From assembly GCA_964434165.1 (NCBI GenBank), contig CAYSUS010000061.1:1-43491 (forward strand): 43,491 nucleotides of DNA. The letters run 5' to 3'. A program made the translations under genes and the position numbers. A model generated the notes under the pieces. It saw only the letters and a program-made list of their open reading frames with translations. It was not told the DNA's origin and did no database searches. Shown piece by piece: positions 22,238-31,203 of the stretch; the stretch's first letter is position 1, and every line of letters begins with the position of its first letter. The DNA is from CAYSUS01 sp964434165 (lineage in GTDB: Bacteria; Planctomycetota; Planctomycetia; Pirellulales; Thermoguttaceae).

Positions 22238-25200
22238 ATGACGTCTCGCCTGATGTTGCTGCTGGTCGGCTGCCACGCGATCCTCAGTTTGTCGCAGGCC
22301 CGCGCCGGGGAAGGTCCCGTCTTCGCGGAGCATTTCCTCGAGGCCAAGCCGAGCCTGTGGACCATCCAGGCAAGAGGCGCCAAGCCCGGGCTCATGTACC
22401 AGGACGGCAGCTCGCCCGGGTTCCACTTCCAACCGATCTCGGATGCGACGGCCTTTGCCGAGTGGCCCATCGGCAGCGCGGCGTTCGAGCTCACGGCCGA
22501 CCTCGAGCTGCTCGCCGGCGAGGCCCGCGGCTGGGGCCTTCCCGGCGCAGCGATCGCCGTGTGCTCGGCCCCGCCCGACGAGATGAAGGAAGATGACGTC
22601 GCGATCGCGTTCGCCGCTTACCAGGAGGGCATGGCCGCCTGCATCCGGCGCGGCGGGCTGTATCATCCGGACGCGGCGAACCACCGCTATCGCGACCGTG
22701 GCACGGCCCCGCGCTACGTGCTCAACTTCCAGGGCGGAGGGGGCCACCACTACAGCGCCCGCTGGCCGGGCAGGCGCTTGGAGGGAACGCGCGTCCGCTT
22801 CCGCATCGTCCGGCGGGCCAAAGCCAAGATCCATTTCGAGGCGTACCTGCTCGACGGCCTGAGCGACCTGCCTTGGTGGGAGGGCGATTTCGAGCTGCCC
22901 GACGAGCTGGCCGACACGGAGCTCCGCTGCGTGGCCGTGCGCACCGTGCTCGCCCCGAGCGATTTCGAGAAGCTCGCCCAGGGCCAGGAGTTCCCCGGGC
23001 ACGAGATCCGCGGCCGGTTCCACTCGATCCAGGGCCGGGCGCTCGATGGGCCGCCGATGCCGGAGATCGAGTCGATCCAGGCCGACGAAGTGCCGCTGAA
23101 GGCCGGCGCGGCCATCGTCGTTTCCGGACGGCACTTCGACTCCGGCAGCCGCGTGCTGGTCGCGGGCGAGCCGGCCCAGACGACACGGCTTGATGAGAGG
23201 CGCCTGCGCGCCGTCCTCCCCGAACTGCCCGACGGCGTGCGGCACCGGTTGGAGGTCGTCACCGCAGCCGGGCTCAAGACCGGCTATGGCCCGGGGCTGT
23301 TCTGCGGCTCGTGGCTCGACCGCGTCGAGCCCCGGGAGGCGCTTCCGCGGGGCGGCGACGTGGTGACCGTGTTTGGCGGCGGGTTCGACAGACAGACGCA
23401 GTTCTTCTTCGGCGAAAGGCCTGCCACGACGGTTGAGATCCTCGACTGCGGCCGGGCGCGGGTGACCGTGCCGCCGGGCGAGGCCGGGCCGGCCGAGGTC
23501 GCGGCTCGAAGCGGGGACCGGCGGTTTCAAGGCGATCCGGCTTTCGGCTATGCGCCGCATCCCTACCTATGGTACGCCGGGAAGCCGGGCCTGGAAGACC
23601 TCAGGAAGAAGTTCCGCGAGCCGATGTTCGCCGACTACCGCGCGGTGATCCTCCGCCTGCCCCAGAAGCCCGAGGTCGAGGTCCGCGACCTGGGCGAGGA
23701 GGCCGCCGCGCTGCCCTCGGCGCCTGTCAAGCCGCGGGGCGAAGGTCGCCGCGCCTGGGCATGGCACGACCGGTTCTACTTCGACCTGGACCTCGACCTC
23801 ACCGGCGGCAAAACCCATCAGGTGGCGCTCTACGCCTTCGACCACCATACCGAGAGCTGGCACGGCCCCGAGCTGAAGATCGAGGTCCTCGACGCGGGCA
23901 CCCATCGCGTGCTCGACTGGCGCCGCGTGCGCCTGATCCAGAGCGTGGGGGCCTGCGCGGTTTGGAACGTGCGCGGGCACGTCCTCCTTCGCGTGCGCTC
24001 CGGCAGCCAGCACGGGGCGCTGGCCAGCGCGCTGTTCCTCGATCCGGCCGCTGACCGGGACTCGCATGACGGAGCCAAAGCACCGACGAGCCGTGATGTC
24101 GAAGACGCCCGGGCCGAGGTCCAGTTCGTGCGCCTCGATAAGGAGACCGGCGGCGACTGGAAGGACGCGTACGGCAAGGAGGGTTATCTGTTGGCCGGCG
24201 AGAAACCCGCGCTGCCGGGCCACGCCCGGGTGCGGCTCCAGCGATTCCCCGCCAACGAGCTGGCCGCCACGCGCGGGCTGGCCAAGCCGATCTACGCCAG
24301 CCTGTGGAACTACCTGCTCAACGACGACGCCCCGTGCCGCGAGCGCCTGCGCGGCTACCTCGACATGACCGTGCGCGGCGACACGCGGGGCTGGATGCCG
24401 ACCGACGGGCCGGGCTTCCCGGGCATGCTCCGCCGCAAGGTCGTGGTGGGCGAGTTCTACTCCCACACGATCGAGGCGGTGGCCACGGCCTACGACGCCC
24501 TGTTCCCCGAGCTCTCGCCCCAGGAGCGGTCGCGGATCGGCCAGTGGCTCGACGCCGCGGTGCGCTACTACGAGGCCCGCGTGCGGGCCAACGACTGGTG
24601 GTACGCCAACAACCCCAGCAACACGATCGCCATCGGCAGTAGCTGCAACGGGATCGCCGCCCTGGCGCGCCGGTACAGCACGTCCGACTGGAAAGAGCTG
24701 ATCGACCTGGCCACGGGCACGATCCACAATCGCTACCGGGGCATTGCCGATGACGGCGGTTGTGTCGAAGGAACCCTGTACTGGAACTACGCGATGACGC
24801 ACCAGGTGATGTTCGGCCATGCCCTCAGAAACGCCCTGGGCGACGACCGGGGGATGTTGACCAGCGAGAAGCTCGGGCGCACGCACCGCTTCGTCGAGAC
24901 CGCGCTGGGCGGCGACGGCACCATGTTCCCGTTCAACGACTCGCAGCCCTGGCTGACCGGCCCGGCCGTGTGCGCCTCACTGGGCAGCCTGCAAGAGCAG
25001 CCGCTCCTACTCTGGACGGCCGACCGCATCATGGCCGACTGCGCGGCCAGGCGCGCCCGGGCGGGCGAGATCCTCTCGCCCCGCGTGGCCGTGCCGGCGT
25101 TCCTCTTCCGCAGTCGCAAGGTCGCGCCGGCCGAGTTCCCCGGCGTGCCCAACGTGACGCACCTGCAGGTGCTCCACTGGGGCGCGCTGCGCTCCGACGG

Positions 25201-25987
25201 AAGTCGCTTCATGCCCGAGCTCGTGGTGGGCATCAAGGGCAAGGACGGCGCGGTCACGCATCACGCCAATCCCGACCTGGGCGGCTTCGCCGTTTACGCT
25301 CGCGGCGAGAACTTCATCCTCGACCCGGGCTACTTCCAGAGCAGCCCGACCGAGGAGAACACCCTGCTGATCGGCGAGCAAGGCCCGGACCGCAAGCAGG
25401 GCATCGCCCACGTGGTCGCAAGCTGGGAAGAAGGCGATCGCCGGGCGATGGTCGTCGATTGCACCAAGGCCTATCCCGCCGGGAAGGGCGGCGAGGGCGT
25501 TACGGCGCCTCGGATCGAGCGCCTGCGGCGGCACTTCGTTCTCTCCGGCGACCGGGCCGTGGTGCTGTTGGACGAGGTCGTGCTGGCTGCCGGAGTGAAA
25601 AAGCCCGAGGTGACCATGCAGCTTCAGTGCGCCTTCGAGCCGCAGATCGACGAGGGGCGTCCCGCGCTGGCCATGAAGGGGAGGCAAAGCCGCATGGCGG
25701 TCACCTGCGACGGGCCGGCCATCGTGCTGGCCACCGAGGCGCGCCAGTGGAAGAACGACTGGGTCTATCACGACCGGGGCTTCGACACGTGGTACACGGT
25801 GCGCGGAACGTATCGGCCCGACGCCGCAAGGCCGATGGTCACCGTGTTCGTGCCGTATGGCGGCGACGGCCCTGCCCCGGCCGTGCGGATCGAGCGCAAG
25901 AGGGATGCGATCGACGTATCCACAGGAGGCAAGCGCGCGGCACGGTTCGTCTGTGGTGAGGAGGGATGGAGCGCGGATCGGCCTTGA
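22238..25987 (+). CDS. Large secreted IPT/TIG - heparinase II/III-type protein, probable polysaccharide lyase
   Basis: A 1249-residue protein with signal peptide (residues 1-24). Residues about 25-265 form a beta-rich domain. Two IPT/TIG Ig-like domains follow (about 276-355, IQADEVPLKAGAAIVVSGRHF; about 358-440, VEPREALPRGGDVVTVFGGGF). Residues about 640-870 form an alpha/alpha toroid (WMPTDGPGFPGML, NDWWYANNPSNTIAIGSSCNG near 784, CVEGTLYWNYAMTHQVMFG), and the C-terminal part is the beta-sandwich typical of heparinase II/III proteins (THHANPDLGGFAVYARGENFILDPGYF, about 1008-1034). Family members cleave uronate-containing polysaccharides by beta-elimination; the Asn, His and Tyr in these motifs are plausible active-site residues. 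ATG 22238 follows a GGAAAA. The TIM-barrel gene starts 63 bases downstream. Confidence 0.82.
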   Translation: MTSRLMLLLVGCHAILSLSQARAGEGPVFAEHFLEAKPSLWTIQARGAKPGLMYQDGSSPGFHFQPISDATAFAEWPIGSAAFELTADLELLAGEARGWGLPGAAIAVCSAPPDEMKEDDVAIAFAAYQEGMAACIRRGGLYHPDAANHRYRDRGTAPRYVLNFQGGGGHHYSARWPGRRLEGTRVRFRIVRRAKAKIHFEAYLLDGLSDLPWWEGDFELPDELADTELRCVAVRTVLAPSDFEKLAQGQEFPGHEIRGRFHSIQGRALDGPPMPEIESIQADEVPLKAGAAIVVSGRHFDSGSRVLVAGEPAQTTRLDERRLRAVLPELPDGVRHRLEVVTAAGLKTGYGPGLFCGSWLDRVEPREALPRGGDVVTVFGGGFDRQTQFFFGERPATTVEILDCGRARVTVPPGEAGPAEVAARSGDRRFQGDPAFGYAPHPYLWYAGKPGLEDLRKKFREPMFADYRAVILRLPQKPEVEVRDLGEEAAALPSAPVKPRGEGRRAWAWHDRFYFDLDLDLTGGKTHQVALYAFDHHTESWHGPELKIEVLDAGTHRVLDWRRVRLIQSVGACAVWNVRGHVLLRVRSGSQHGALASALFLDPAADRDSHDGAKAPTSRDVEDARAEVQFVRLDKETGGDWKDAYGKEGYLLAGEKPALPGHARVRLQRFPANELAATRGLAKPIYASLWNYLLNDDAPCRERLRGYLDMTVRGDTRGWMPTDGPGFPGMLRRKVVVGEFYSHTIEAVATAYDALFPELSPQERSRIGQWLDAAVRYYEARVRANDWWYANNPSNTIAIGSSCNGIAALARRYSTSDWKELIDLATGTIHNRYRGIADDGGCVEGTLYWNYAMTHQVMFGHALRNALGDDRGMLTSEKLGRTHRFVETALGGDGTMFPFNDSQPWLTGPAVCASLGSLQEQPLLLWTADRIMADCAARRARAGEILSPRVAVPAFLFRSRKVAPAEFPGVPNVTHLQVLHWGALRSDGSRFMPELVVGIKGKDGAVTHHANPDLGGFAVYARGENFILDPGYFQSSPTEENTLLIGEQGPDRKQGIAHVVASWEEGDRRAMVVDCTKAYPAGKGGEGVTAPRIERLRRHFVLSGDRAVVLLDEVVLAAGVKKPEVTMQLQCAFEPQIDEGRPALAMKGRQSRMAVTCDGPAIVLATEARQWKNDWVYHDRGFDTWYTVRGTYRPDAARPMVTVFVPYGGDGPAPAVRIERKRDAIDVSTGGKRAARFVCGEEGWSADRP

Positions 25988-26050
25988 GGGGCGAATGGCC
26001 AGGCCCCGGCAGATGTGACTCATGGACCCCATGACGCGGGAGAGCGAAGC

Positions 26051-27118
26051 ATGAATCGCAGAGAAGCGATGGCCGCGATGATCGGTTCGAGTGGGGCGCT
26101 CGGTTTCGCAGCCACTTCCCGCCTCCTCGCCGCGGACGAAGCGATGAAGACCGGCATGGGACTGGTCATCTACTGCCTCGGCCATCAGCAGCGGGCGAGG
26201 AAGCGCAAGGGCCCCAAGGCCGACCTGTTCGAGCCGCTCACCTTCCTGGAGGAGTGTCACCGACTCGGCGCGGGCGGCGTCCAGGTCCCACTCGGCGCAC
26301 GCGACGAAGCCTATGCGAAGCGGCTCCGCGAGCAGGCCGAGCAATGGGGGATGTACGTCGAGGGCATCGCCGGCCCACCGTACGAAAGGCGGGACCTCGA
26401 GCGGTTCGACGCCCAGATGAAGACGGCCGCCCTGGCCGGGGCCCGGGCGGTGCGCACCGTGATCATCCCCGGGCGGCGCTACGAGCGCTTTGAGTCGCTC
26501 AAGGAGCTCCGCGAATACGAGACTCGCGGCCGCCGCGCCCTGGAGCTGGCCGCGCCCGTCGCAGAAAAGCACCGCGTGGCCCTGGCCGTGGAGAACCACA
26601 AGGACCAACGTTCCGCGGAGCGGGCGGAGCTCCTCAAGGCAGTCGGCAGCGAGTACGTGGGGGCGTGCCTCGATCTGGGCAACAACATGGCCCTGCTCGA
26701 GGACCCGCTCGACGTGGCCAAGACGCTGCTTCCCCTTACGTTCTCGGTCCACCTGAAGGACCAGGCCGTGCGGCCTTACGAAGAGGGATTCCTCCTCGCC
26801 GACGTGCCGCTTGGCCAGGGATGCATCGACCTGAAACAGATCGTCGGTATGGTCCGCGGGGGCAGGCCGGACGTCCGCTTCAGCCTGGAGCTGATCACCC
26901 GGGACCCGCTCAAGGTGCCGTGCCTGTCAGAGAAGTACTGGGCGACGCTGCCAAACCTGCCGGCGCGCGACCTGGTCCGCATGCTCCGCCTGGCTCGGGA
27001 GCACCAGGCCGAGGAGCTGCCGGTGGTGAGTGCCCTGCCGCCGGAGCAGCAGGTCGACCGGGAACGGGCGAACGTGGCGGCGAGCCTTGTTTACGCGCGG
27101 CGCGAGCTGGGGATCTGA
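26051..27118 (+). CDS. Exported xylose isomerase-like TIM-barrel protein
   Basis: A 355-residue sugar phosphate isomerase/epimerase-like protein (AP_endonuc_2 fold). MNRREAMAAMIGSSGALGFAATSRLLAAD is a Tat-type signal. The barrel follows with FLEECHRLGAGGVQV, AALAGARAVRTVI, VALAVENHKDQRS (about 178-190), GACLDLGNNMALLEDPLDVAKTL, FSVHLKDQAV and VRFSLELITRDPL; the Glu, Asp/His and Glu in these strand ends match the family's metal ligands. ATG 26051 begins the signal and is preceded by GAGAGCGAA. Function is unknown beyond the fold. It lies between the lyase-type and GH106-type genes on the same strand, which suggests a role in processing the released sugars. Confidence 0.85.
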   Translation: MNRREAMAAMIGSSGALGFAATSRLLAADEAMKTGMGLVIYCLGHQQRARKRKGPKADLFEPLTFLEECHRLGAGGVQVPLGARDEAYAKRLREQAEQWGMYVEGIAGPPYERRDLERFDAQMKTAALAGARAVRTVIIPGRRYERFESLKELREYETRGRRALELAAPVAEKHRVALAVENHKDQRSAERAELLKAVGSEYVGACLDLGNNMALLEDPLDVAKTLLPLTFSVHLKDQAVRPYEEGFLLADVPLGQGCIDLKQIVGMVRGGRPDVRFSLELITRDPLKVPCLSEKYWATLPNLPARDLVRMLRLAREHQAEELPVVSALPPEQQVDRERANVAASLVYARRELGI

Positions 27119-27360
27119 GGGGTGGAGGGTGAGGTGGTGACAAGGTGACGGGGTGACAACGTGTGTAGGTGAACAGCAACCTCCCCTCTCCCGCGTGCGG
27201 GAGAGGGGCTGGGGGTGAGGGCGTCTCGGGCAGAGACTGCCCTGGCCCCGCGGCGGGCGGCTCGGAGCCGCGCTCACCCGGCCGCTTGCGCGGCCGCCCT
27301 CTCCCGCGTGCGAGAGAGGGTACAATGCGATTTCAGAGGCCAACAACCAGGAGAACTGCC
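27119..27360. repeat. Intergenic composite of known-type dispersed repeats
   Basis: Three exact 8-base units GGTGACAA/GG/AA lie in tandem (27136-27159). A perfect 12-bp stem follows: CCCCTCTCCCGC at 27183-27194 pairs with 27197-27208 around GT. Then comes CGGCCGC (27279-27285) pairing with GCGGCCG (27290-27296), and a second, imperfect CCCTCTC/GAGAGGG hairpin (27297-27320). The CTCTCCCGCGTGCGGGAGAG type is widely dispersed in bacteria. A TACAAT begins at 27321, immediately after the last hairpin. Confidence 0.75.
27321..27326 (+). promoter_or_regulatory. Candidate -10 (TACAAT) for the GH106-type gene
   Basis: TACAAT starts directly at the right edge of the hairpin repeat and lies 34 bases before ATG 27361. 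The region where a -35 would sit is inside the repeat and has no TTGACA-like hexamer, so this is a weak call. Confidence 0.3.
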
Positions 27361-30360
27361 ATGCACTCTGCGCGCTGGGCCCTTGGCGTTTACATCATTG
27401 CTCTCGCGTCAGCCCATCATCGGCACTCGGCAGTCGCGCAGGACGATGCGCGATACGTCGCCCCGCCGCATGCTTCGCTCGAAGCGCGGTTCCTGAACCC
27501 ACCCGACGCCGTCAAGCCCTGGTGCTACTGGTGGTGGCTCAACGCCAACGTCACGCGCGAGTCGATCACCCGGGACCTGGAGGGGATGAAGGCCAAGGGG
27601 ATCGGCGGGTTCCTGTTGTTCGACGTGACGGCTTACGGGCATCATCTGGTGCCGGCCCCGGAGCGCAAGATCGGCTTCATGAGCCCCCAGTGGCGCGAGC
27701 TGGTCCGCTTCGCTATGACCGAGGCCGACCGGCTGGGCCTTAAGATGAGCATGAACCTGAGCACCTGCGGCGGCGCGCTGCGGGCCCCATGGGACACCAA
27801 AGAGCACGCCCCCAAGCGCCTGATCGTGGCCACCGCCGAGGTCGTCGGTCCTGCCACGATCCGCGTGCGCCTCGCGCGGCCCGAGAAGGAGTACTTCTGG
27901 GACGCCGCCGTGGTGGCGGCGCAGCATGCGGAGGAGGAAGGCGAATCGCCTCAGGCGCCGAGCGAGAAATCGGCCGCCGCGAGCGGCCTGAACGGTCCGT
28001 GGTCGCCGGCCGTCACCAGGATTCCCAAGCAGCCCGTCACGGTCGGCCGCGCCGTCGATCTGACCGGCAAGGTCGATGCCCGGGGCGGGCTCGCCTGGGA
28101 CGTGCCCGAGGGCCGCTGGACCGTGATGCGTTTCGCCTGCGAGCGGATCACTGAGGGCGAGCAGGGCGACGTCGATATCCTCAGCACCGAGGCGGTGGAA
28201 GAGCACTTCCGCCGCATGGGCAAGGCCATCCTCAAAGACGCTGGACCGCTGGCCGGGAAGACCCTGACGCACTTCTACAACGTGAGCTGGGAAGGGGTGA
28301 ATCCCACGTGGACGCCCGGCTTCGACGCCGAGTTCCGCAAGCACCGCGGCTACGACATCCATGCCTTCCTGCCCGTCCTGGCCCGCTGCATCGTCGGCGA
28401 CCGCGACGTCTCCCAGCGGTTCCTGCGCGACTATTGCCGCACGCTGGGCGACTGCTTCCTCACGAACTGCTACGGCCGGTTCAGCGACCTGTGCCACGAG
28501 GCCGGCCTGTTGTGGCACTCCGAGTCGGGCGGTCCGTGGCGCCCCGCGCCCATGTTCGAGCACTCCGAGCCGATCGCCTTCTGGGGCCGCAACGACATGC
28601 CGCAGGGTGAGTTCTGGTGGCCCACGGGCCGGAGCAACGCCCGGCGCACGGCCATGGCCGCCCACGTGTACGGCCGCCCGGTCGCCTCGATCGAGGCCTT
28701 CACCCACATGCAGCCCCACTGGTCGGCCTGGCCGGCCTCGCTCAAGCCGCTGGCCGACGCGGCCTATTGCGACGGGGTGAACTGGTTCATCTGGCACACG
28801 TTCAGTGCCTCGCCCAAGGAGTTCGGCCGGCCGGGCATCGTGTATTTCGCGGGCACGCACCTCAACTCCAACGTCACCTGGTGGGACCAGTCGGGGCCTT
28901 TCCTTACCTACCTCGCGCGGTGCCAGGCCATGCTCCGCCGCGGCCGGTTCGTCGCCGACGTCTGCTGCTACACGGGCGACCGCAACCAGGTCAACTGGTC
29001 GAGGGGCGAGACGTGGAGCAAGCGGGCCTCGCTTGAGCTGCCCAAAGGATACACCTACGACCTGCTCAGCACCGAGGCGCTCTTGGACCGCCTCTCCGTA
29101 GAAGATGGCCATCTGGTCCTGCCCGACGGCATGCGCTACCGCTTGCTCGTCTTGGACTTGGAGGAGGAGACCATCCCGCTTTCGGTCCTCGTGAAGATCG
29201 CCGCCCTGGCCGAGCGAGGCGCGACCGTCGTGCTGGGCACGCGGCGCCCGACGCGCACCCCGGGCCTGAAGGACTACCCCGACTGCGACCGCGAGGTGCG
29301 CCGCCTGGCCGGCGACCTGTGGGGCGATGGCGCCAAGGCCATCCGGCCCCGCGGCCGGGGAAAGGTCATCTGCGGAACGGCGCTGGGCGACGCGCTCGAT
29401 CAAGTGAAGATCGCCCCCGACTACGCCGGCCCTTGGGACTCCACGCACCGCACCGAGGGCGAGATCGACCTCTACTTCCTGGCCGGAAGCGGCCTCGCCG
29501 AGTGCGTGTTCCGCGTGGGCGGCAAGAAGCCCGAGCTGTGGGACCCCTATACCGGGCAGGTGCGCGACGCCGTAGTGTGGCGCCGCACCGAGGACGGGCG
29601 CACGCTGGTGCCTTTGAGCCTGCCGGAATGCGGCTCGGTGTTCGTGGTCTTCCGACGTGCGCCCGAAGCCGAGCATGTGACGGCATTTGAGGCCCCCGAG
29701 GGAGCGCTGGAGATCGTCGAGCGGACGCCAAAGGGCGTACGCGTGCGGGTGTGGAAAGAGGGAACGTGCTCTTTGCGGCGCTCTGACGGGGAGGAGCTGT
29801 CGTTCTCCGCGGGCGACCTGCCCGAGCCGATCGAGCTGGCCGGGCCGTGGCAGGTGCGCTTCGAGGCCGCCTATCCGTCGCCGCAGCCGATCGTGCTGAA
29901 AAGGCTTGCGCCGCTCGACGAGCACCCCGAGGAGTCGATCCGCCACTTCTCCGGCACGGCGACCTATCGCAAGACGTTCACGCTCGAGGAGGATCAGGCC
30001 GCGGCTCTTCTGCGCCTCGACCTGGGGGAGGCCCGGCATGTGGCCGAAGTCCGCCTCAACGGCCGCGACCTGGGGGTGGTCTGGACCGCGCCCTGGTCGC
30101 TCGATATTTCGGGAATCGCCAGGGCGGGCGAGAACAGGCTGGAGATCGACGTGACCAACCTCTGGGTCAACCGGCTGATCGGCGACGCGGCCCTGCCCCA
30201 GGAAAAGCGCGTCACGCAGACCAACGTCGCGCTCCAGCGCGGCAATCGCACCCTCCGGCCTTTCCAGGGCTATGGATCGACCGATCCGTTGGTCCGCTCG
30301 GGGCTTCTCGGCCCGATCCGCATTCAGTTCGGCGCCGAGCGGGAGGTTCGCTGGAAGTAG
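27361..30360 (+). CDS. Secreted GH106-type glycoside hydrolase (probable alpha-L-rhamnosidase)
   Basis: A 999-residue protein. The open frame starts earlier, but ATG 27361 (MHSARWALGVYIIALASAHHRHSAVAQ) gives a signal peptide and AGGAGAACTGCC precedes it. The N-terminal KPWCYWWWLNANVTRESITRDLEGMKAKGIGGFLLFD (about 50-86) is the characteristic opening of GH106-like proteins. The catalytic region continues with GFDAEFRKHRGYDIHAFLP, a stretch HSESGGPWRPAPMF (about 383-396), and SIEAFTHMQPHWSAWP. The C-terminus (about 850-999) is a galactose-binding-like jelly roll with GTATYRKTF, RLNGRDLGVVWTAPWSLDISG and ENRLEIDVTNLWVNRLIGD. GH106 enzymes release rhamnose from plant-type polysaccharides such as rhamnogalacturonan. 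The stop codon lies inside an inverted repeat. Confidence 0.82.
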   Translation: MHSARWALGVYIIALASAHHRHSAVAQDDARYVAPPHASLEARFLNPPDAVKPWCYWWWLNANVTRESITRDLEGMKAKGIGGFLLFDVTAYGHHLVPAPERKIGFMSPQWRELVRFAMTEADRLGLKMSMNLSTCGGALRAPWDTKEHAPKRLIVATAEVVGPATIRVRLARPEKEYFWDAAVVAAQHAEEEGESPQAPSEKSAAASGLNGPWSPAVTRIPKQPVTVGRAVDLTGKVDARGGLAWDVPEGRWTVMRFACERITEGEQGDVDILSTEAVEEHFRRMGKAILKDAGPLAGKTLTHFYNVSWEGVNPTWTPGFDAEFRKHRGYDIHAFLPVLARCIVGDRDVSQRFLRDYCRTLGDCFLTNCYGRFSDLCHEAGLLWHSESGGPWRPAPMFEHSEPIAFWGRNDMPQGEFWWPTGRSNARRTAMAAHVYGRPVASIEAFTHMQPHWSAWPASLKPLADAAYCDGVNWFIWHTFSASPKEFGRPGIVYFAGTHLNSNVTWWDQSGPFLTYLARCQAMLRRGRFVADVCCYTGDRNQVNWSRGETWSKRASLELPKGYTYDLLSTEALLDRLSVEDGHLVLPDGMRYRLLVLDLEEETIPLSVLVKIAALAERGATVVLGTRRPTRTPGLKDYPDCDREVRRLAGDLWGDGAKAIRPRGRGKVICGTALGDALDQVKIAPDYAGPWDSTHRTEGEIDLYFLAGSGLAECVFRVGGKKPELWDPYTGQVRDAVVWRRTEDGRTLVPLSLPECGSVFVVFRRAPEAEHVTAFEAPEGALEIVERTPKGVRVRVWKEGTCSLRRSDGEELSFSAGDLPEPIELAGPWQVRFEAAYPSPQPIVLKRLAPLDEHPEESIRHFSGTATYRKTFTLEEDQAAALLRLDLGEARHVAEVRLNGRDLGVVWTAPWSLDISGIARAGENRLEIDVTNLWVNRLIGDAALPQEKRVTQTNVALQRGNRTLRPFQGYGSTDPLVRSGLLGPIRIQFGAEREVRWK

Positions 30361-30510
30361 CAGGCGCGCTCCGCGTGCCGTCCGCTCTGGGAGCAGGCAT
30401 TCTCCGCAATGCCGTCCGCCCCATCAGGTCTCACGTGTTGTCAGCGCGATCCGGACTCGTCTGCCGTTGGATCAGACGGCAGGCGGACGGCACCCAGAGT
30501 GCGCCTGCTA
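30358..30510. mobile_element. MITE-like inverted-repeat element overlapping the GH106 stop codon
   Basis: The 28-base ends 30358-30385 and 30483-30510 are inverted copies differing at about three positions (left end TAGCAGGCGCGCTCC, right end GTGCGCCTGCTA). The left end begins with the TAG stop of the GH106-type gene. Inside are GGCATT-CTCCGC-AATGCC (a 6-bp hairpin) and CTGCCGT pairing with ACGGCAG. There is no open frame of interest and no obvious target duplication. The ends and size suggest a non-autonomous element or large hairpin repeat. Confidence 0.6.
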
Positions 30511-30513
30511 CGG

Positions 30514-30846
30514 TCATTCCTGGGACAGCGAGATCACCTTGTCGCCGGCGTACCTGAGGCGCATCTTGTAGCTGTTGAGGATGCCGCTCCAGACGAACAG
30601 CTCGCTTTCGTTGGTCGCTTCGCGCGTCGGGCTGCCCTGGATCAGGTTCTCCGCGACCGACTTGTCGATTCCCTCGCCGGAATCGTCCTCGTCGAACTTC
30701 TTCTGGATCGCCTTGTAGGTACGGTCCCACTGCGAGCGCGTGCGCATCTCCAGGACGATCACAACCATCGCCACCACGGCGAACACGATCACGGCGATCC
30801 GCGACGGGGGCAACAGCGGCTTCTTCGGAGCCTGGGCCTGGCTCAT
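30514..30846 (-). CDS. Small single-pass membrane protein of unknown function
   Basis: A 110-residue protein. Residues about 1-15 are polar (MSQAQAPKKPLLPP), then one hydrophobic segment (RIAVIVFAVVAMVVIVLEM), then an exposed acidic and polar tail (QWDRTYKAIQKKFDEDDSGEG...). It looks like a bitopic protein with the C-terminal domain outside the cytoplasm. ATG 30846 was chosen because GGAGGAG ends six bases upstream; ATG 30852, two codons earlier, is too close to that site. No known domain is recognised. The downstream end lies three bases from the MITE-like element. Confidence 0.75.
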   Translation of the reverse strand: MSQAQAPKKPLLPPSRIAVIVFAVVAMVVIVLEMRTRSQWDRTYKAIQKKFDEDDSGEGIDKSVAENLIQGSPTREATNESELFVWSGILNSYKMRLRYAGDKVISLSQE

Positions 30847-31203
30847 GGACATCTCCTCCAGGGGGTCGATCGACTCGGGGCGCGGAGCGGGAAGGCCCGC
30901 GTGCGCCATGTTTCACCAAGGGTATCGTAATCGGCGCCCAACCTCCGGCAAAGGTACGGGCGACCAATGCGCGTCGTCCCTCGATCGAGGGGTGCCCCGT
31001 GCTAATACGTCGCTTGCGCATGGCATGAGCTTTCGGATTGAAGCTCAGACCGCCGATTGGTAGCTTGAAAGGCTGGAGACGAAGGTCGAGGTGTCGGGAG
31101 CCCGGTCTCGCCCACGTGCCACCTCTTGGCGGACCCGCCGCCCCTTCCCCCGCCATCCGCCTGTCGCGGTCGTGGGACCCAGTTCCTCTCGGGAGGTCAT
31201 GCC
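30847..31203. other. 357-base divergent intergenic region
   Basis: It separates the membrane protein (-) from the Lys-rich protein (+). It holds a perfect 14-base palindrome CCCTCGATCGAGGG (30978-30991), a possible operator, and AGCTT...AAGCT at about 31028-31045. A strong ribosome binding site GGGAGGT lies upstream of ATG 31204. No convincing -35/-10 pair was recognised, and the ORFs here look spurious. Confidence 0.5.
30978..30991. promoter_or_regulatory. Perfect palindrome, possible operator
   Basis: CCCTCGATCGAGGG is a perfect 14-base palindrome with no loop, in the divergent region. Its position about 215 bases before one start and 130 before the other allows a regulator site, but no regulator is nearby. 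Confidence 0.3.
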
